A model generated the notes under the pieces. The model saw nothing but the letters and a program-made list of their open reading frames with translations, made no database searches and was not told the origin of the DNA. This document shows, in pieces, positions 1 to 5,794 of a DNA stretch of 6,151 nt. The position numbers and the translations under genes are program-made. Position 1 is the first letter of the stretch; the number at the start of each line of letters is the position of its first letter. This DNA comes from Planctomycetota bacterium (GTDB lineage: Bacteria > Planctomycetota > Planctomycetia > Planctomycetales > Planctomycetaceae): contig JAEYWB010000134.1 in NCBI GenBank assembly GCA_023429275.1, positions 1 through 6,151 of the forward strand. The letters are read 5' to 3'.

Positions 1-483
1 ACTGAAGACCGACCGGACGGATGCCGGCACTGCCTGCCAGTTGACGATCGACGACGGGGGAGGGGCGTTCCCGACCTGCGCCCCCTCTTCGATCCACTTC
101 CGCAGGATGCCGAGCTGCTGCGACGTGAGAAGCTTCGCCTCGGCCTTGTTCGGCATTGGAGGCATAACGGGGTCTTCGGACCGGGCGGCGAGCTTGTAGA
201 TCAGGCTCTCGTCCGGCTTCCCGGCGACGACCGCCGGACCGCTCGCCCCCCCCTTGAGGATCGCGGCCGGGCTCTCGAGGACAAGGTCGCTCTCGTTCGT
301 CTGGACGTTGTGACAGGCGAGGCAGTTCGCCTCGAGGAACGGGAAGACATCCTTATAGAACTCGACCGGCCGGCCGAGTTGCGGGTCGACCGGCTGAATG
401 GCCTTGGATGCGTCTTGAGCGAAGCTCGTGGCGGGAAGCAACGACACCGCCAGAGCGCACAGGGCAGGGCGAAGGAATGTCAT
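1..483 (-). CDS. Planctomycete cytochrome c (PSCyt1-like) protein, N-terminal part, runs off left edge
   Basis: This is the first 161 codons of a minus-strand gene that starts at ATG 483-481 and is still open at base 1. Residues 1-22 form a signal peptide (hydrophobic stretch LCALAVSLLPATSFA, probable cut before QDA), so the protein is exported. A haem c site CLACH lies at residues 54-58 (C54, C57, H58), and M107 in MPPMP is a plausible axial ligand. The order of CxxCH, a GGASGPAV loop (78-84), a GKPDESLIYKL segment (88-98), MPP and a WIEEGA helix (130-135) is that of the planctomycete cytochrome c domain PSCyt1. Many such domains lead larger proteins carrying WD40 repeats or DUF1549/DUF1553 domains. 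Here the sequence after residue 148 (NWQAVPASVRSVFS) resembles the linker into WD40 repeats, but the rest is outside the window. Likely role is periplasmic electron transfer or redox binding; substrate unknown. No Shine-Dalgarno site is visible before the ATG. Confidence 0.88.
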   Translation of the reverse strand, partial: MTFLRPALCALAVSLLPATSFAQDASKAIQPVDPQLGRPVEFYKDVFPFLEANCLACHNVQTNESDLVLESPAAILKGGASGPAVVAGKPDESLIYKLAARSEDPVMPPMPNKAEAKLLTSQQLGILRKWIEEGAQVGNAPPPSSIVNWQAVPASVRSVFS

Positions 484-709
484 ATTGTCGCGCGATCGGA
501 AGGGAGGAGGCAGGAGGGAGCACACGGCCACCGGAAGGAGGCGCATGCACTGGCGGGGTCCCGGGGCGCGAGCAGCACCTGCGAGACATCAATATATTCG
601 GATGCGACCGCGCGGTTGTCCAGCGGTCCGAGGAGAAGTCTCACCGCAGAGGGACGATCGCCCGCCGCGAAAGCCCTGGAAACGAGAAGAACTGGAGCTC
701 GAACGGCGT
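484..709. other. Intergenic gap between SDR gene and cytochrome gene
   Basis: This 226-bp gap separates two minus-strand genes. No convincing coding frame was found. It holds an inverted repeat, GACCGC (606-611) and GCGGTC (623-628), with an 11-nt loop. An AT patch at 591-596 reads TATATT on the minus strand, a 5 of 6 match to a -10 hexamer about 108 bp upstream of the cytochrome start. No -35 box at normal spacing was found: TGGACA sits 20 bp further upstream, which is too far. The gap suggests the cytochrome gene has its own promoter and is not tightly coupled to the SDR gene. Confidence 0.4.
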
Positions 710-1747
710 TCAAGCCGCCTTGGCGATGGGAATGATGTCCTGGTTCAGGACCGGGTCCGCGAAGTGAGAGCGGTACCACTCGACCGTCCGCCGGAGTGCC
801 TCGTCGAAGGGAATACTCGCCCGCCAGCCGAGGAGTTTTTCCGCCTTGCTCGTCGACAGGACGTTCTGCGTCGCCTCCGGGATCGATTCTCCCAGGACGT
901 CCGCCTCGAGGTTCGAACCGGTCGCGGCGAGAATCCTCTGGACCAGTTCGCGGGCCGTCAGCTGGCTCTCTCCGGAGAGATTGAACGCTTCCCCCGCGAG
1001 CTCCTCCCGCAGGGCGAGTTCTTCCGCAAGGTACATATGAGCGGCCGCGGAGTCTTCGACGTACAGGAAGTCCCGCTGCCGTGCCCCGTTCGAGCGGATG
1101 ACGGGACGCTGCTTCCGGAAGATCGACCGGATCGTCCCCGGGACAATCCGCTGCCAGTTGAGGTCGCCGCCGCCGAAGAGGTTGCCGCTGCGGGTGATGA
1201 CCACCGGCATATTGTAAGTCTGCGCGTACGACTGGGCGATAATGTCGGTGCACGCCTTGCTGACGTCGAACGGGCTCCGGGCGAGGAGGGGCGACTCTTC
1301 GGTCCGCGGGCTGTCGACATCGCCGCCGTAGGCTTTTTCGGACGAAGCAACGAGGATCTGCCCGACGGTCGGAGTCCGCCGGCAGGCCTCCAGAAGCTTC
1401 CACGTCCCGCCGATGTTGGCTTCGAAAGTCAGCCCGGGATTGCGGTGGGCGACGGCGTTAATCGACTGCGCGGCGAGGTGGATGACGGTGCGGATGTCGA
1501 ACTCGGCGAGGGTCCGCTCGATGAGGGCCTGATCGCACAGGTCTCCGCGGACCACCGTGACGCGGTCGATGAGGCGGCGGCTGACCAGCTCGCTCTGCGG
1601 CGTCCAGTGGCGGACGAGACAGACGACGTTTGCTTCCGCCTGGAGCAGGCGTCTGACGAGCCAGCTTCCGAGAAACCCCGTCCCGCCGGTCAGGAAGACC
1701 GGGCGGTCGCGCCAGAATTCGAGGTTCAGATGGGCGGGGTCATACAT
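710..1747 (-). CDS. NAD(P)-dependent nucleotide-sugar epimerase/dehydratase (extended SDR, CDP-glucose 4,6-dehydratase-like)
   Basis: This 345-residue protein is a full-length extended short-chain dehydrogenase (NAD-dependent epimerase/dehydratase family). Such enzymes oxidise and reshape the sugar of NDP-sugars in the cytoplasm, usually for surface polysaccharide synthesis. A Rossmann glycine motif GGTGFLG lies at residues 21-27, GDL at 68-70 and LAAQS at 91-95. The active-site strand is SSEKAYG (135-141). The E-K pair recalls the D-K of CDP-glucose 4,6-dehydratases, as do the opening [12 protein letters not shown] (10-21), [16 protein letters not shown] (189-204) and [12 protein letters not shown] (224-235). 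The YxxxK motif reads FDVSK (160-164): Lys164 is present, but the general-base tyrosine is Phe160 (codon TTC, bases 1268-1270). The length and all other motifs are intact, so this is not obvious decay. The exact substrate cannot be read from the sequence, and no other sugar genes are in the window. ATG 1747-1745 is the natural start; no clear Shine-Dalgarno precedes it. Confidence 0.9.
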   Translation of the reverse strand: MYDPAHLNLEFWRDRPVFLTGGTGFLGSWLVRRLLQAEANVVCLVRHWTPQSELVSRRLIDRVTVVRGDLCDQALIERTLAEFDIRTVIHLAAQSINAVAHRNPGLTFEANIGGTWKLLEACRRTPTVGQILVASSEKAYGGDVDSPRTEESPLLARSPFDVSKACTDIIAQSYAQTYNMPVVITRSGNLFGGGDLNWQRIVPGTIRSIFRKQRPVIRSNGARQRDFLYVEDSAAAHMYLAEELALREELAGEAFNLSGESQLTARELVQRILAATGSNLEADVLGESIPEATQNVLSTSKAEKLLGWRASIPFDEALRRTVEWYRSHFADPVLNQDIIPIAKAA

Positions 1748-1914
1748 GGTCGCGCGAGTTCTAACCCGATGACGAAAACCGCGCCAACCCGGATGTCGGG
1801 GTGAAAAGGGGCGTTCGAAGTGAATCGGCAGAACTTGCCAGCCTGCAAAAATTCCCGGATCCGGATTGACTCCAAGTTATGGACGAACGGCGGCGCGGTG
1901 CCCTGCAGGAGCCG

Positions 1915-1939
1915 CTCGAGTAGAGCGGTCTACTTCGAG
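1915..1939. repeat. Inverted repeat / stem-loop A
   Basis: The left arm CTCGAGTAGA (1915-1924) pairs fully with TCTACT (1929-1934) plus CGAG (1936-1939), leaving one bulged T at 1935 and a GCGG loop. That makes ten base pairs. A competing stem, CCGCTC (1912-1917) with GAGCGG (1923-1928), shares the same bases, so two folds are mutually exclusive. No T-run follows, so it is not a standard intrinsic terminator. It may be an operator upstream of the SDR gene or part of a structured transcript. Confidence 0.5.
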
Positions 1940-2064
1940 GAGCGCTGCTCGAAACGCAACGAACACAATGCGAGCAAGAAGCGCGCTCCCGGAAGATTAC
2001 GGATTCGAGAGTTCTGTTCCTGGCATCCCTCCGCGTGTCTGCGGGCGGCGCTCCTTACGACGCT

Positions 2065-2103
2065 CCCGGGCATCGTCTGCGTTTCAGAGACGCATCATCC
2101 GGG
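2065..2103 (+). repeat. Two-part stem-loop B upstream of STAS-like gene
   Basis: An outer stem CCCGG (2065-2069) with CCGGG (2099-2103) encloses an inner seven-pair stem, TGCGTTT (2078-2084) with AGACGCA (2088-2094), including one G-U pair and a CAG loop. An asymmetric internal loop separates the stems. It lies about 170 bp before the STAS-like start. Function unknown. Confidence 0.45.
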
Positions 2104-2120
2104 TGTGGCACTGTCGCAAC

Positions 2121-2139
2121 ATTGGCGAGCGAAGCCAAT
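2121..2139 (+). repeat. Stem-loop C upstream of STAS-like gene
   Basis: ATTGGC (2121-2126) and GCCAAT (2134-2139) form a perfect six-pair stem around the loop GAGCGAA. It lies between stem-loops B and D. No T-run follows directly. Confidence 0.45.
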
Positions 2140-2157
2140 TTGAAAGGTTCTCCTAAA

Positions 2158-2191
2158 CAGCGAACTCTGAGGCTCTTACGACGTTCCGCTG
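2158..2191 (+). repeat. Stem-loop D upstream of STAS-like gene
   Basis: CAGCGAAC (2158-2165) pairs with GTT (2183-2185) and CGCTG (2187-2191), with C2186 bulged, giving eight pairs around a 17-nt loop. The loop contains most of the second copy of the TTACGACG repeat. This is the weakest of the four stems because the loop is large. Confidence 0.35.
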
Positions 2192-2250
2192 CCGCTGCGC
2201 ATCATGTTCGGCCCGGTGTTTGCCCTCTTGAACAGATCGGGTAAGCACGA

Positions 2251-2273
2251 GTTGAACGCGGAGTTGTCTCAAC
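2251..2273 (+). promoter_or_regulatory. Competing short hairpins over the STAS-like gene's initiation region
   Basis: Two copies of GAGTTG (2249-2254 and 2261-2266) lie 12 bp apart. The first can form GTTGA (2251-2255) with TCAAC (2269-2273). The second can form GTTG (2263-2266) with CAAC (2270-2273) and a TCT loop. Both use the same right arm, which ends two bases before the ATG at 2275. The only purine-rich, ribosome-site-like patch, GCGGAG (2258-2263), lies in the loop of the first fold and at the stem edge of the second. A role in translation control is inference; the stems are short. Confidence 0.25.
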
Positions 2274-2274
2274 A

Positions 2275-2727
2275 ATGGCGGAACGCAAATACACCCACGG
2301 GCTGCGGGTCTACTCTTCGAGCGGGTGGCAGATCATCGACATCGGCGACATGGAAATCTGGGATGGCGCCGACCTCTCACTCCTTCGAGACGCGCTTGTC
2401 GTTCTCATCAAGCGGGAGAAGCATTCGGGCATCGGCGTCGACATGCATACCGTCAAGTACGTGCCGAGCGGCTTCTTCGGCATGCTCTACGACTGGTACG
2501 AAGCGGGGATCGGCGTCCGGCTCATCTCTCCGCAGGACCGGGTGATGAACATGCTCTGGTTCCGGCAGTTCTTCCGCCCGATCGGCGACGACATCTACGA
2601 ACTCAACGACGAAGGTGTCACCGCACCGGTCGCGAGAGAAGAGGAGGTGACGGAGCAGCTCGAGTGGGAAAGCCACGAGCACTGGGACGATACGGTCAGT
2701 CTCCGTTCGCACCAGTCGAACAGCTGA
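2275..2727 (+). CDS. STAS-like domain protein (possible anti-sigma factor antagonist type)
   Basis: This 150-residue cytoplasmic protein has no signal peptide or membrane segment. Residues about 11-102 read like a STAS fold: strands RVYSSSGWQIIDIGD, then a helix around LSLLRDALVVLIKREK (35-49), a strand GIGVDMHTVKYV (52-63), the loop-helix PSGFFGMLYDWYEAG (64-78), a strand IGVRLISP and a helix VMNMLWFRQFF (90-100). In STAS anti-sigma antagonists the strand-loop carries D-S-S/T-G, whose serine is phosphorylated by an RsbW-type kinase. Here the same place reads P64-S65-G66-F67, keeping one serine but not the aspartate. The tail from about 104 is acidic and probably flexible (REEEVTEQLEWESHEHWDD, 121-139). 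An in-frame stop at 2242-2244 limits upstream starts, so ATG 2275 is the first possible ATG. No kinase, phosphatase or sigma factor gene is nearby. The STAS assignment is from pattern only; partner unknown. Confidence 0.75.
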   Translation: MAERKYTHGLRVYSSSGWQIIDIGDMEIWDGADLSLLRDALVVLIKREKHSGIGVDMHTVKYVPSGFFGMLYDWYEAGIGVRLISPQDRVMNMLWFRQFFRPIGDDIYELNDEGVTAPVAREEEVTEQLEWESHEHWDDTVSLRSHQSNS

Positions 2728-2866
2728 CACGGTCTCGCTCTCGCGACATCGATCCTCCCGGGCCTGCGAGGTGGCGTCGGTAGATTCGACCTGGCCACAA
2801 GGGACCACAGGCCTTCAGGTCTTCCCATCTTTCGCAGCAGTCAGGACCAATTTTCCCGGAGCAACC

Positions 2867-2894
2867 CATTCGCTCGGGATTCCCGACCGGAATG
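2867..2894. repeat. Inverted repeat with 13-bp palindromic core
   Basis: The core TCGGGA-T-TCCCGA (2874-2886) is a perfect palindrome around T2880. It is flanked by CATTC (2867-2871) and GAATG (2890-2894), which also pair, and G2872 can pair with C2888 if G2889 bulges. As DNA it looks like an operator for a dimeric regulator; as RNA it is a strong stem with an ATT loop. It sits about 120 bp before the beta-barrel gene and 140 bp after the STAS-like gene, so it could belong to either. Confidence 0.45.
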
Positions 2895-2924
2895 CCGATG
2901 TTAGAGGCGGAAGAATCGCTACAT

Positions 2925-2952
2925 CCGGACCTTCGCCTCGTGCGCGGTCCGG
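2925..2952 (+). repeat. Strong stem-loop upstream of beta-barrel gene
   Basis: CCGGACC (2925-2931) and GGTCCGG (2946-2952) form a perfect seven-pair stem. Inside, CGC (2934-2936) pairs with GCG (2942-2944) around a CTCGT loop, giving ten pairs in total. It ends 61 bp before the beta-barrel start. No T-run follows, so it could be a factor-dependent terminator for the STAS-like gene or a 5' leader structure. Confidence 0.45.
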
Positions 2953-2960
2953 CTGAAAGC

Positions 2961-2983
2961 GAGGCGCCTCCAGGCAGGGAGGC
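2961..2983 (+). repeat. Palindrome and overlapping stem-loop in beta-barrel leader
   Basis: GAGGCGCCTC (2961-2970) is a perfect 10-bp palindrome. Its right half is also the left arm of a hairpin, GCCTCC (2966-2971) with GGAGGC (2978-2983) around AGGCAG. The hairpin ends 18 bases before the ribosome-site-like G-run at 3002-3007. A regulatory role is inference. Confidence 0.35.
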
Positions 2984-3001
2984 CGACGCTGCGACAGGGA
3001 T

Positions 3002-3007
3002 GGGGGG
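3002..3007 (+). promoter_or_regulatory. Probable ribosome binding site of beta-barrel gene
   Basis: GGGGGGA ends at about base 3008, roughly five bases before ATG 3014-3016. It is the most Shine-Dalgarno-like site in the window. It supports 3014 as the start rather than the ATG at 3000, which is out of frame. Confidence 0.45.
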
Positions 3008-3013
3008 ACCGGG

Positions 3014-4186
3014 ATGCGTATCGCGATTGCGACCGTCGTGCTCTTCAGTATTGTGACTTCGTCCGCCTCCGCCCAGATGTGGGGAGACGCCGAGTATCTG
3101 TACTTTGGCCGGCTCTCCGGCAGCTCGACTCCGATCGTCGGCGGTCCTGGCGGATTCTCGAGCGTCGACAACAGCGGGGCCGCTTCGGGCTACAGGCTTA
3201 CGATCGGGGGCTTCATCGGCCAGCTCGAGGTCGAGGCCTCCCTCATGAATGTCGAGGGGCTTTCCGACAGCTCGGCCGGAACGCTGACGAGTGCACTCGC
3301 GCTCGACAACCAGGCGAATAACGCCGTCGTGTTCGGCGCCGTCCCGGTGAACTCCTTCGTGATCCCCAGCGGCCTCTCGCTGGCGGCGAATGCCGGCGTG
3401 GAATCGCTCGAGGCCGAGTTCCTGCTGCCGGGGGCGACCTACGCACTCGAGAGCTTCACCGACCTGCGGAGCGGCGAAATCAACTTCGGGACGAACCGCA
3501 CGCTGAACCCCTGGCGGCTGGCGATCGGCTACCGGACGTTCCTCATCAAGGATGGGTCCAGCTCGCTCATCAATGGCAACTTCGACGCCCTCGACGTCGA
3601 CGACGCCCAGACGGTCGGCGGCGGAGCGAACGACCCCAACGACGGACTCTCCCACGCGGCCCTGATCGCCGCCGGCTACACGACCGCCTTCGGAGCGGCC
3701 GACGGCTTCGACAACCAGGCCAGTGCGGGGGGGCCGGACACGCTCGCCATCTACTCGGCAGGGACGGCCCGCAACGAACTGCATGGTGCCCAGATCACCG
3801 GCGGCTATCAGCTCTTCCCGCTTGACTGGATGACGGTCGAGCTGATCGGCAAGGCGGGCCTGTTCTACAACAACGTGCAGGGAAGCATCGTCGAGGCGCT
3901 TGCCGGCGGGGGGAACGACGACTCCGTCTACCAGAGGACTCTGTCGGGAAAAAAGAGCTCCGCCGCGTTCGCCGGCACCCTCGGCGCCAAGGGGATGGTC
4001 CCGATCACCGACTACATCAGCTTCTCGTTCGGCTACGAGATCATGTTCTTCAGCGGCCTCGGCCTCGGCTCACGGCAGTTCGACGGCGTCACGACCAATC
4101 TGGCCGGGCAGCACGTCTACTCGCCCCGCTCCAGCAGCCACCTCATCGTCCACGGTGGGAACGTCGGCCTGCAGCTGACGTGGTGA
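3014..4186 (+). CDS. Secreted outer-membrane beta-barrel protein, BBP7-like
   Basis: This 390-residue protein begins with a typical signal peptide (MRIAIATVVLFSIVTSSASA, probable cut before Q21) and ends in a C-terminal Trp (VGLQLTW), the usual last-residue aromatic of outer-membrane barrels. The mature start, MWGDAEYLYFGRL (22-34), and the segment RNELHGAQITGGYQLF (253-268), followed by KAGLFYNNVQG (280-290), resemble the planctomycete BBP7 outer-membrane family. Alternating polar and hydrophobic strands recur, for example YRLTIGGFIGQLEVEASLM (60-78), NPWRLAIGYRTFLI (165-178), WMTVELIGKAGLFY (272-285) and ISFSFGYEIMFF (335-346). Residues 188-245 form an Asp/Gly/Asn-rich stretch (DALDVDDAQTVGGG at 191-204), probably an outside loop and perhaps metal-binding. 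Few cysteines, no lipobox. Its neighbour on the right is convergent. The ligand or transport role is unknown. The secreted barrel call is firm; the BBP7 label is moderate. Confidence 0.82.
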   Translation: MRIAIATVVLFSIVTSSASAQMWGDAEYLYFGRLSGSSTPIVGGPGGFSSVDNSGAASGYRLTIGGFIGQLEVEASLMNVEGLSDSSAGTLTSALALDNQANNAVVFGAVPVNSFVIPSGLSLAANAGVESLEAEFLLPGATYALESFTDLRSGEINFGTNRTLNPWRLAIGYRTFLIKDGSSSLINGNFDALDVDDAQTVGGGANDPNDGLSHAALIAAGYTTAFGAADGFDNQASAGGPDTLAIYSAGTARNELHGAQITGGYQLFPLDWMTVELIGKAGLFYNNVQGSIVEALAGGGNDDSVYQRTLSGKKSSAAFAGTLGAKGMVPITDYISFSFGYEIMFFSGLGLGSRQFDGVTTNLAGQHVYSPRSSSHLIVHGGNVGLQLTW

Positions 4187-4250
4187 GAGAACCTGGGCTC
4201 GGTCAGACCCCGCCCAATCAATCGTCCGACAAGAGTCTGAACCGCTCCCG

Positions 4251-4265
4251 TCTGCCTTTGGCAGA
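4251..4265. terminator. Possible T-less bidirectional terminator hairpin
   Basis: TCTGCC (4251-4256) and GGCAGA (4260-4265) form a perfect six-pair stem with a TTT loop, between the convergent beta-barrel and DUF1501 genes. Position favours a terminator, but neither strand has a T-run after it, so intrinsic termination is uncertain. Confidence 0.35.
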
Positions 4266-4295
4266 ACTCCTTCAGAGCTCCTCATCCTTTGTGGG

Positions 4296-4312
4296 CCACC
4301 TTCCGAGGGTGG
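4296..4312. terminator. Second convergent-gap hairpin
   Basis: CCACCTT (4296-4302) pairs with AGGGTGG (4306-4312), seven pairs with one G-U, around CCG. On the minus strand it lies about 50 bases after the DUF1501 stop codon, a normal place for a terminator. No T-run follows on either strand. Confidence 0.35.
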
Positions 4313-4360
4313 ACGCTGACGCGGCAACCCCGAGCTTGATGGCGGCCGACCGAGACCCGC

Positions 4361-5794
4361 TCAGATCAGCTCGCTGATCGCCTGGCCGCCGGGCAGAATC
4401 GGCATCGGGCGGCCGCTGTAATCGTTGAATGACCACTCGGGGCGAACACCGACGTGGTGGTAGACCGTGGCCCAGAGGTCTTCGGGCTTGAGCGGGCGGT
4501 CCTTCGGGACCTCTCCCTTGGCGGTCGTCGATCCGACCACCTGGCCGTGCCGCATTCCACCGCCGGAGACAATGAGGGACATCGAGCTCGGCCAGTGGTC
4601 CCGGCCTGGCTGGACGACGCCGGTCTGCGACCCTGTGGTGTTCTCGATCCGCGGAGTCCGGCCGAACTCCCCGGTCACCACGACCATGACCTTCTTGTCG
4701 ATGCCGCGAGCGTAGATGTCCTCGATCAGCGCGGTCACCGCCCGGTCGTAGATCGGGAAGCGGACCTGCGCATCGTCCCAGATGTGGCAGTTCACCGCGT
4801 GGGAGTCCCAGTTGTAGACCCCCTGCTTCAAATGCGGGATTCCCGACTGGTACGGGTTCTCCATCAGGATCGTCACGAAGCTGCAACCCGCCTCGACGAG
4901 CCGCCGGGCCAGAAGAGCCCGCTGCCCCCAGGCGTGCATCCCGTATCGCTGCCGGGTCGCCTCGGGTTCTTTCGACAGATCGAATGCCTCGCGGGCGCGG
5001 GCGCTCGTCATCATGTCGACGGCCCGGCCGTTGAAGTCATCCATCGCCTCCATGATGCCCGAGGAGTCGACGTCGCGGCGAACCTTGTCGAACCCCTTGA
5101 GCAGGCTCACCCGGTCGTCGAGCCGCTGCGACATCGCGTTGTCGACAGAGATATTCGTCAGCTTGAAGTTCTGACCGCTCGGATCGCCGGGGACTGAGAA
5201 CGGCACATAGGAGGGGCCGAGGTAAGCGGATCCGAACGCGAAGACATCGACGCCGTCGCGGCCCGGATCGGTCAGCGAAACGTAGTTCGGAAGTCCGAGA
5301 CGCCGGTTCTCGCGGCACTTCGAGATGATCGACGGGGCCGCCGGGCTGTCGTTGACGGTGTCGACCGGAGTCTTCGGATCGCGGGCGGTCATGAACCGCT
5401 TATGACCTCCGCCGTGGTCGGCAAAGGTGTGGGAGATCGAGCGGATGACGGTGTACTTGTCGGCGCACTTCGCGTGCAGCGGCATCAGCTCGCAGACGTC
5501 GAGCCCGGGGACATTCGTCCGGATCGGCGTGAAGGCCCCGCGGTACTCGGCCGGGGCGTTCGGCTTCATGTCGTACATGTCGAGGTGCGGAGGCCCGCCC
5601 GGCAGCCAGACGAAGATCACCGACGTATCGAGCCCGGCATCAAGCCCCCCCGCCTGGGCCTTCAGCCGCATGGCTTCCGCCATCGAAAGGCCGCCGAGTC
5701 CGAGCATCCCCATCTTGAGGAAGGACCGGCGTGAGGAGGGACCAGGGCAGCCGGTGGGCGCGGAGACGGAGCCAGAGCGAGCGTGGCGGGCCAT
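4361..5794 (-). CDS. DUF1501 family protein with twin-arginine signal
   Basis: This 477-residue protein belongs to the DUF1501 family, which is abundant in planctomycetes and related to the alkaline-phosphatase/sulfatase fold; its reaction is not established. A twin-arginine export motif SRRSFLK (21-27) is followed by the hydrophobic stretch MGMLGLGGLSMAEAM, so it is probably exported folded. Family hallmarks in order are FVWLPGGPPHLDMYDMKP (61-78), SISHTFADHGGGHKRF (119-134), YNWDSH (327-332), VVVTGEFGRTPRIE (371-384), GRDHWP (397-402), SGGGMRHGQVVGSTTAKGE (410-428) and the C-terminal LWATVYHHVGV (440-450). Asp, His and Glu in these motifs are likely metal or substrate ligands by analogy with the fold. 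The frame is open up to ATG 5926, but ATG 5794 is preferred: it puts the Tat motif near the N-terminus, and the only good promoter (5850-5878) lies between the two ATGs. Such genes often follow a PSCyt1-DUF1549/DUF1553 gene; here it stands alone, convergent with the beta-barrel gene. Confidence 0.94.
   Translation of the reverse strand: MARHARSGSVSAPTGCPGPSSRRSFLKMGMLGLGGLSMAEAMRLKAQAGGLDAGLDTSVIFVWLPGGPPHLDMYDMKPNAPAEYRGAFTPIRTNVPGLDVCELMPLHAKCADKYTVIRSISHTFADHGGGHKRFMTARDPKTPVDTVNDSPAAPSIISKCRENRRLGLPNYVSLTDPGRDGVDVFAFGSAYLGPSYVPFSVPGDPSGQNFKLTNISVDNAMSQRLDDRVSLLKGFDKVRRDVDSSGIMEAMDDFNGRAVDMMTSARAREAFDLSKEPEATRQRYGMHAWGQRALLARRLVEAGCSFVTILMENPYQSGIPHLKQGVYNWDSHAVNCHIWDDAQVRFPIYDRAVTALIEDIYARGIDKKVMVVVTGEFGRTPRIENTTGSQTGVVQPGRDHWPSSMSLIVSGGGMRHGQVVGSTTAKGEVPKDRPLKPEDLWATVYHHVGVRPEWSFNDYSGRPMPILPGGQAISELI

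Larger units (their letters stand above)
1748..2274. other. 527-bp divergent intergenic region with several stem-loops
   Basis: The region lies between the minus-strand SDR gene and the plus-strand STAS-like gene, so promoters for both should be here. No strong sigma-70 promoter stands out. A weak candidate for the SDR gene is TAGAAC on the minus strand (1758-1763) with TTGGCG 18 bp upstream; it would give an almost leaderless transcript. Reading frames here translate to Arg/Ser/Cys-rich text with no recognisable domain and are treated as non-coding. The clearest contents are stem-loops at 1915-1939, 2065-2103, 2121-2139 and 2158-2191, and a near-direct repeat, GCTCCTTACGACGCTCC (2050-2066) versus GCTCTTACGACGTTCC (2172-2187). 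Confidence 0.5.
2728..3013. other. Intergenic region before the beta-barrel gene, with inverted repeats
   Basis: This 286-bp gap between two plus-strand genes has no credible coding frame. It holds three inverted repeats (2867-2894, 2925-2952, 2966-2983) and a perfect 10-bp palindrome GAGGCGCCTC at 2961-2970. None is followed by a T-run. No convincing -35/-10 pair was found. It probably contains the end of the STAS-like transcript and the promoter and leader of the beta-barrel gene. Confidence 0.4.

Noticed and set aside
480..644. A possible 54-codon minus-strand gene with GTG start whose TGA overlaps the cytochrome ATG (ATGA)
   Set aside because: The ATGA overlap looks like translational coupling, but the start has no ribosome site, the C-terminal half is Cys/Pro/Ser-rich without pattern, and the same frame runs on as a shadow through the SDR gene.
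428..1804. A 458-codon plus-strand open frame opposite the SDR gene
   Set aside because: It is the antisense mirror of a clearly conserved enzyme in high-GC DNA. Its translation is Arg/Asp/Glu/Pro-rich with no domain.
1865..1880. TTGAC at 1866 as a plus-strand -35 box
   Set aside because: No acceptable -10 hexamer occurs 16-18 bp downstream; the nearby TTATGG is far too close.
1820..2143. A 107-codon plus-strand open frame in the divergent gap, with overlapping frames at 1866-2156 and 2035-2244
   Set aside because: Compositions are Arg/Ser/Cys/His-rich with no motif. Three overlapping frames are open at once, and strong RNA-like stems fit the region better.
2696..3784. A 362-codon minus-strand open frame opposite the beta-barrel gene
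   Set aside because: The plus strand has a signal peptide, strands and a C-terminal Trp, whereas this frame gives low-complexity Arg/Gly/Val text. It is an antisense shadow.
4454..5197. A 247-codon plus-strand open frame opposite DUF1501
   Set aside because: It overlaps conserved DUF1501 motifs on the other strand and shows no domain of its own.
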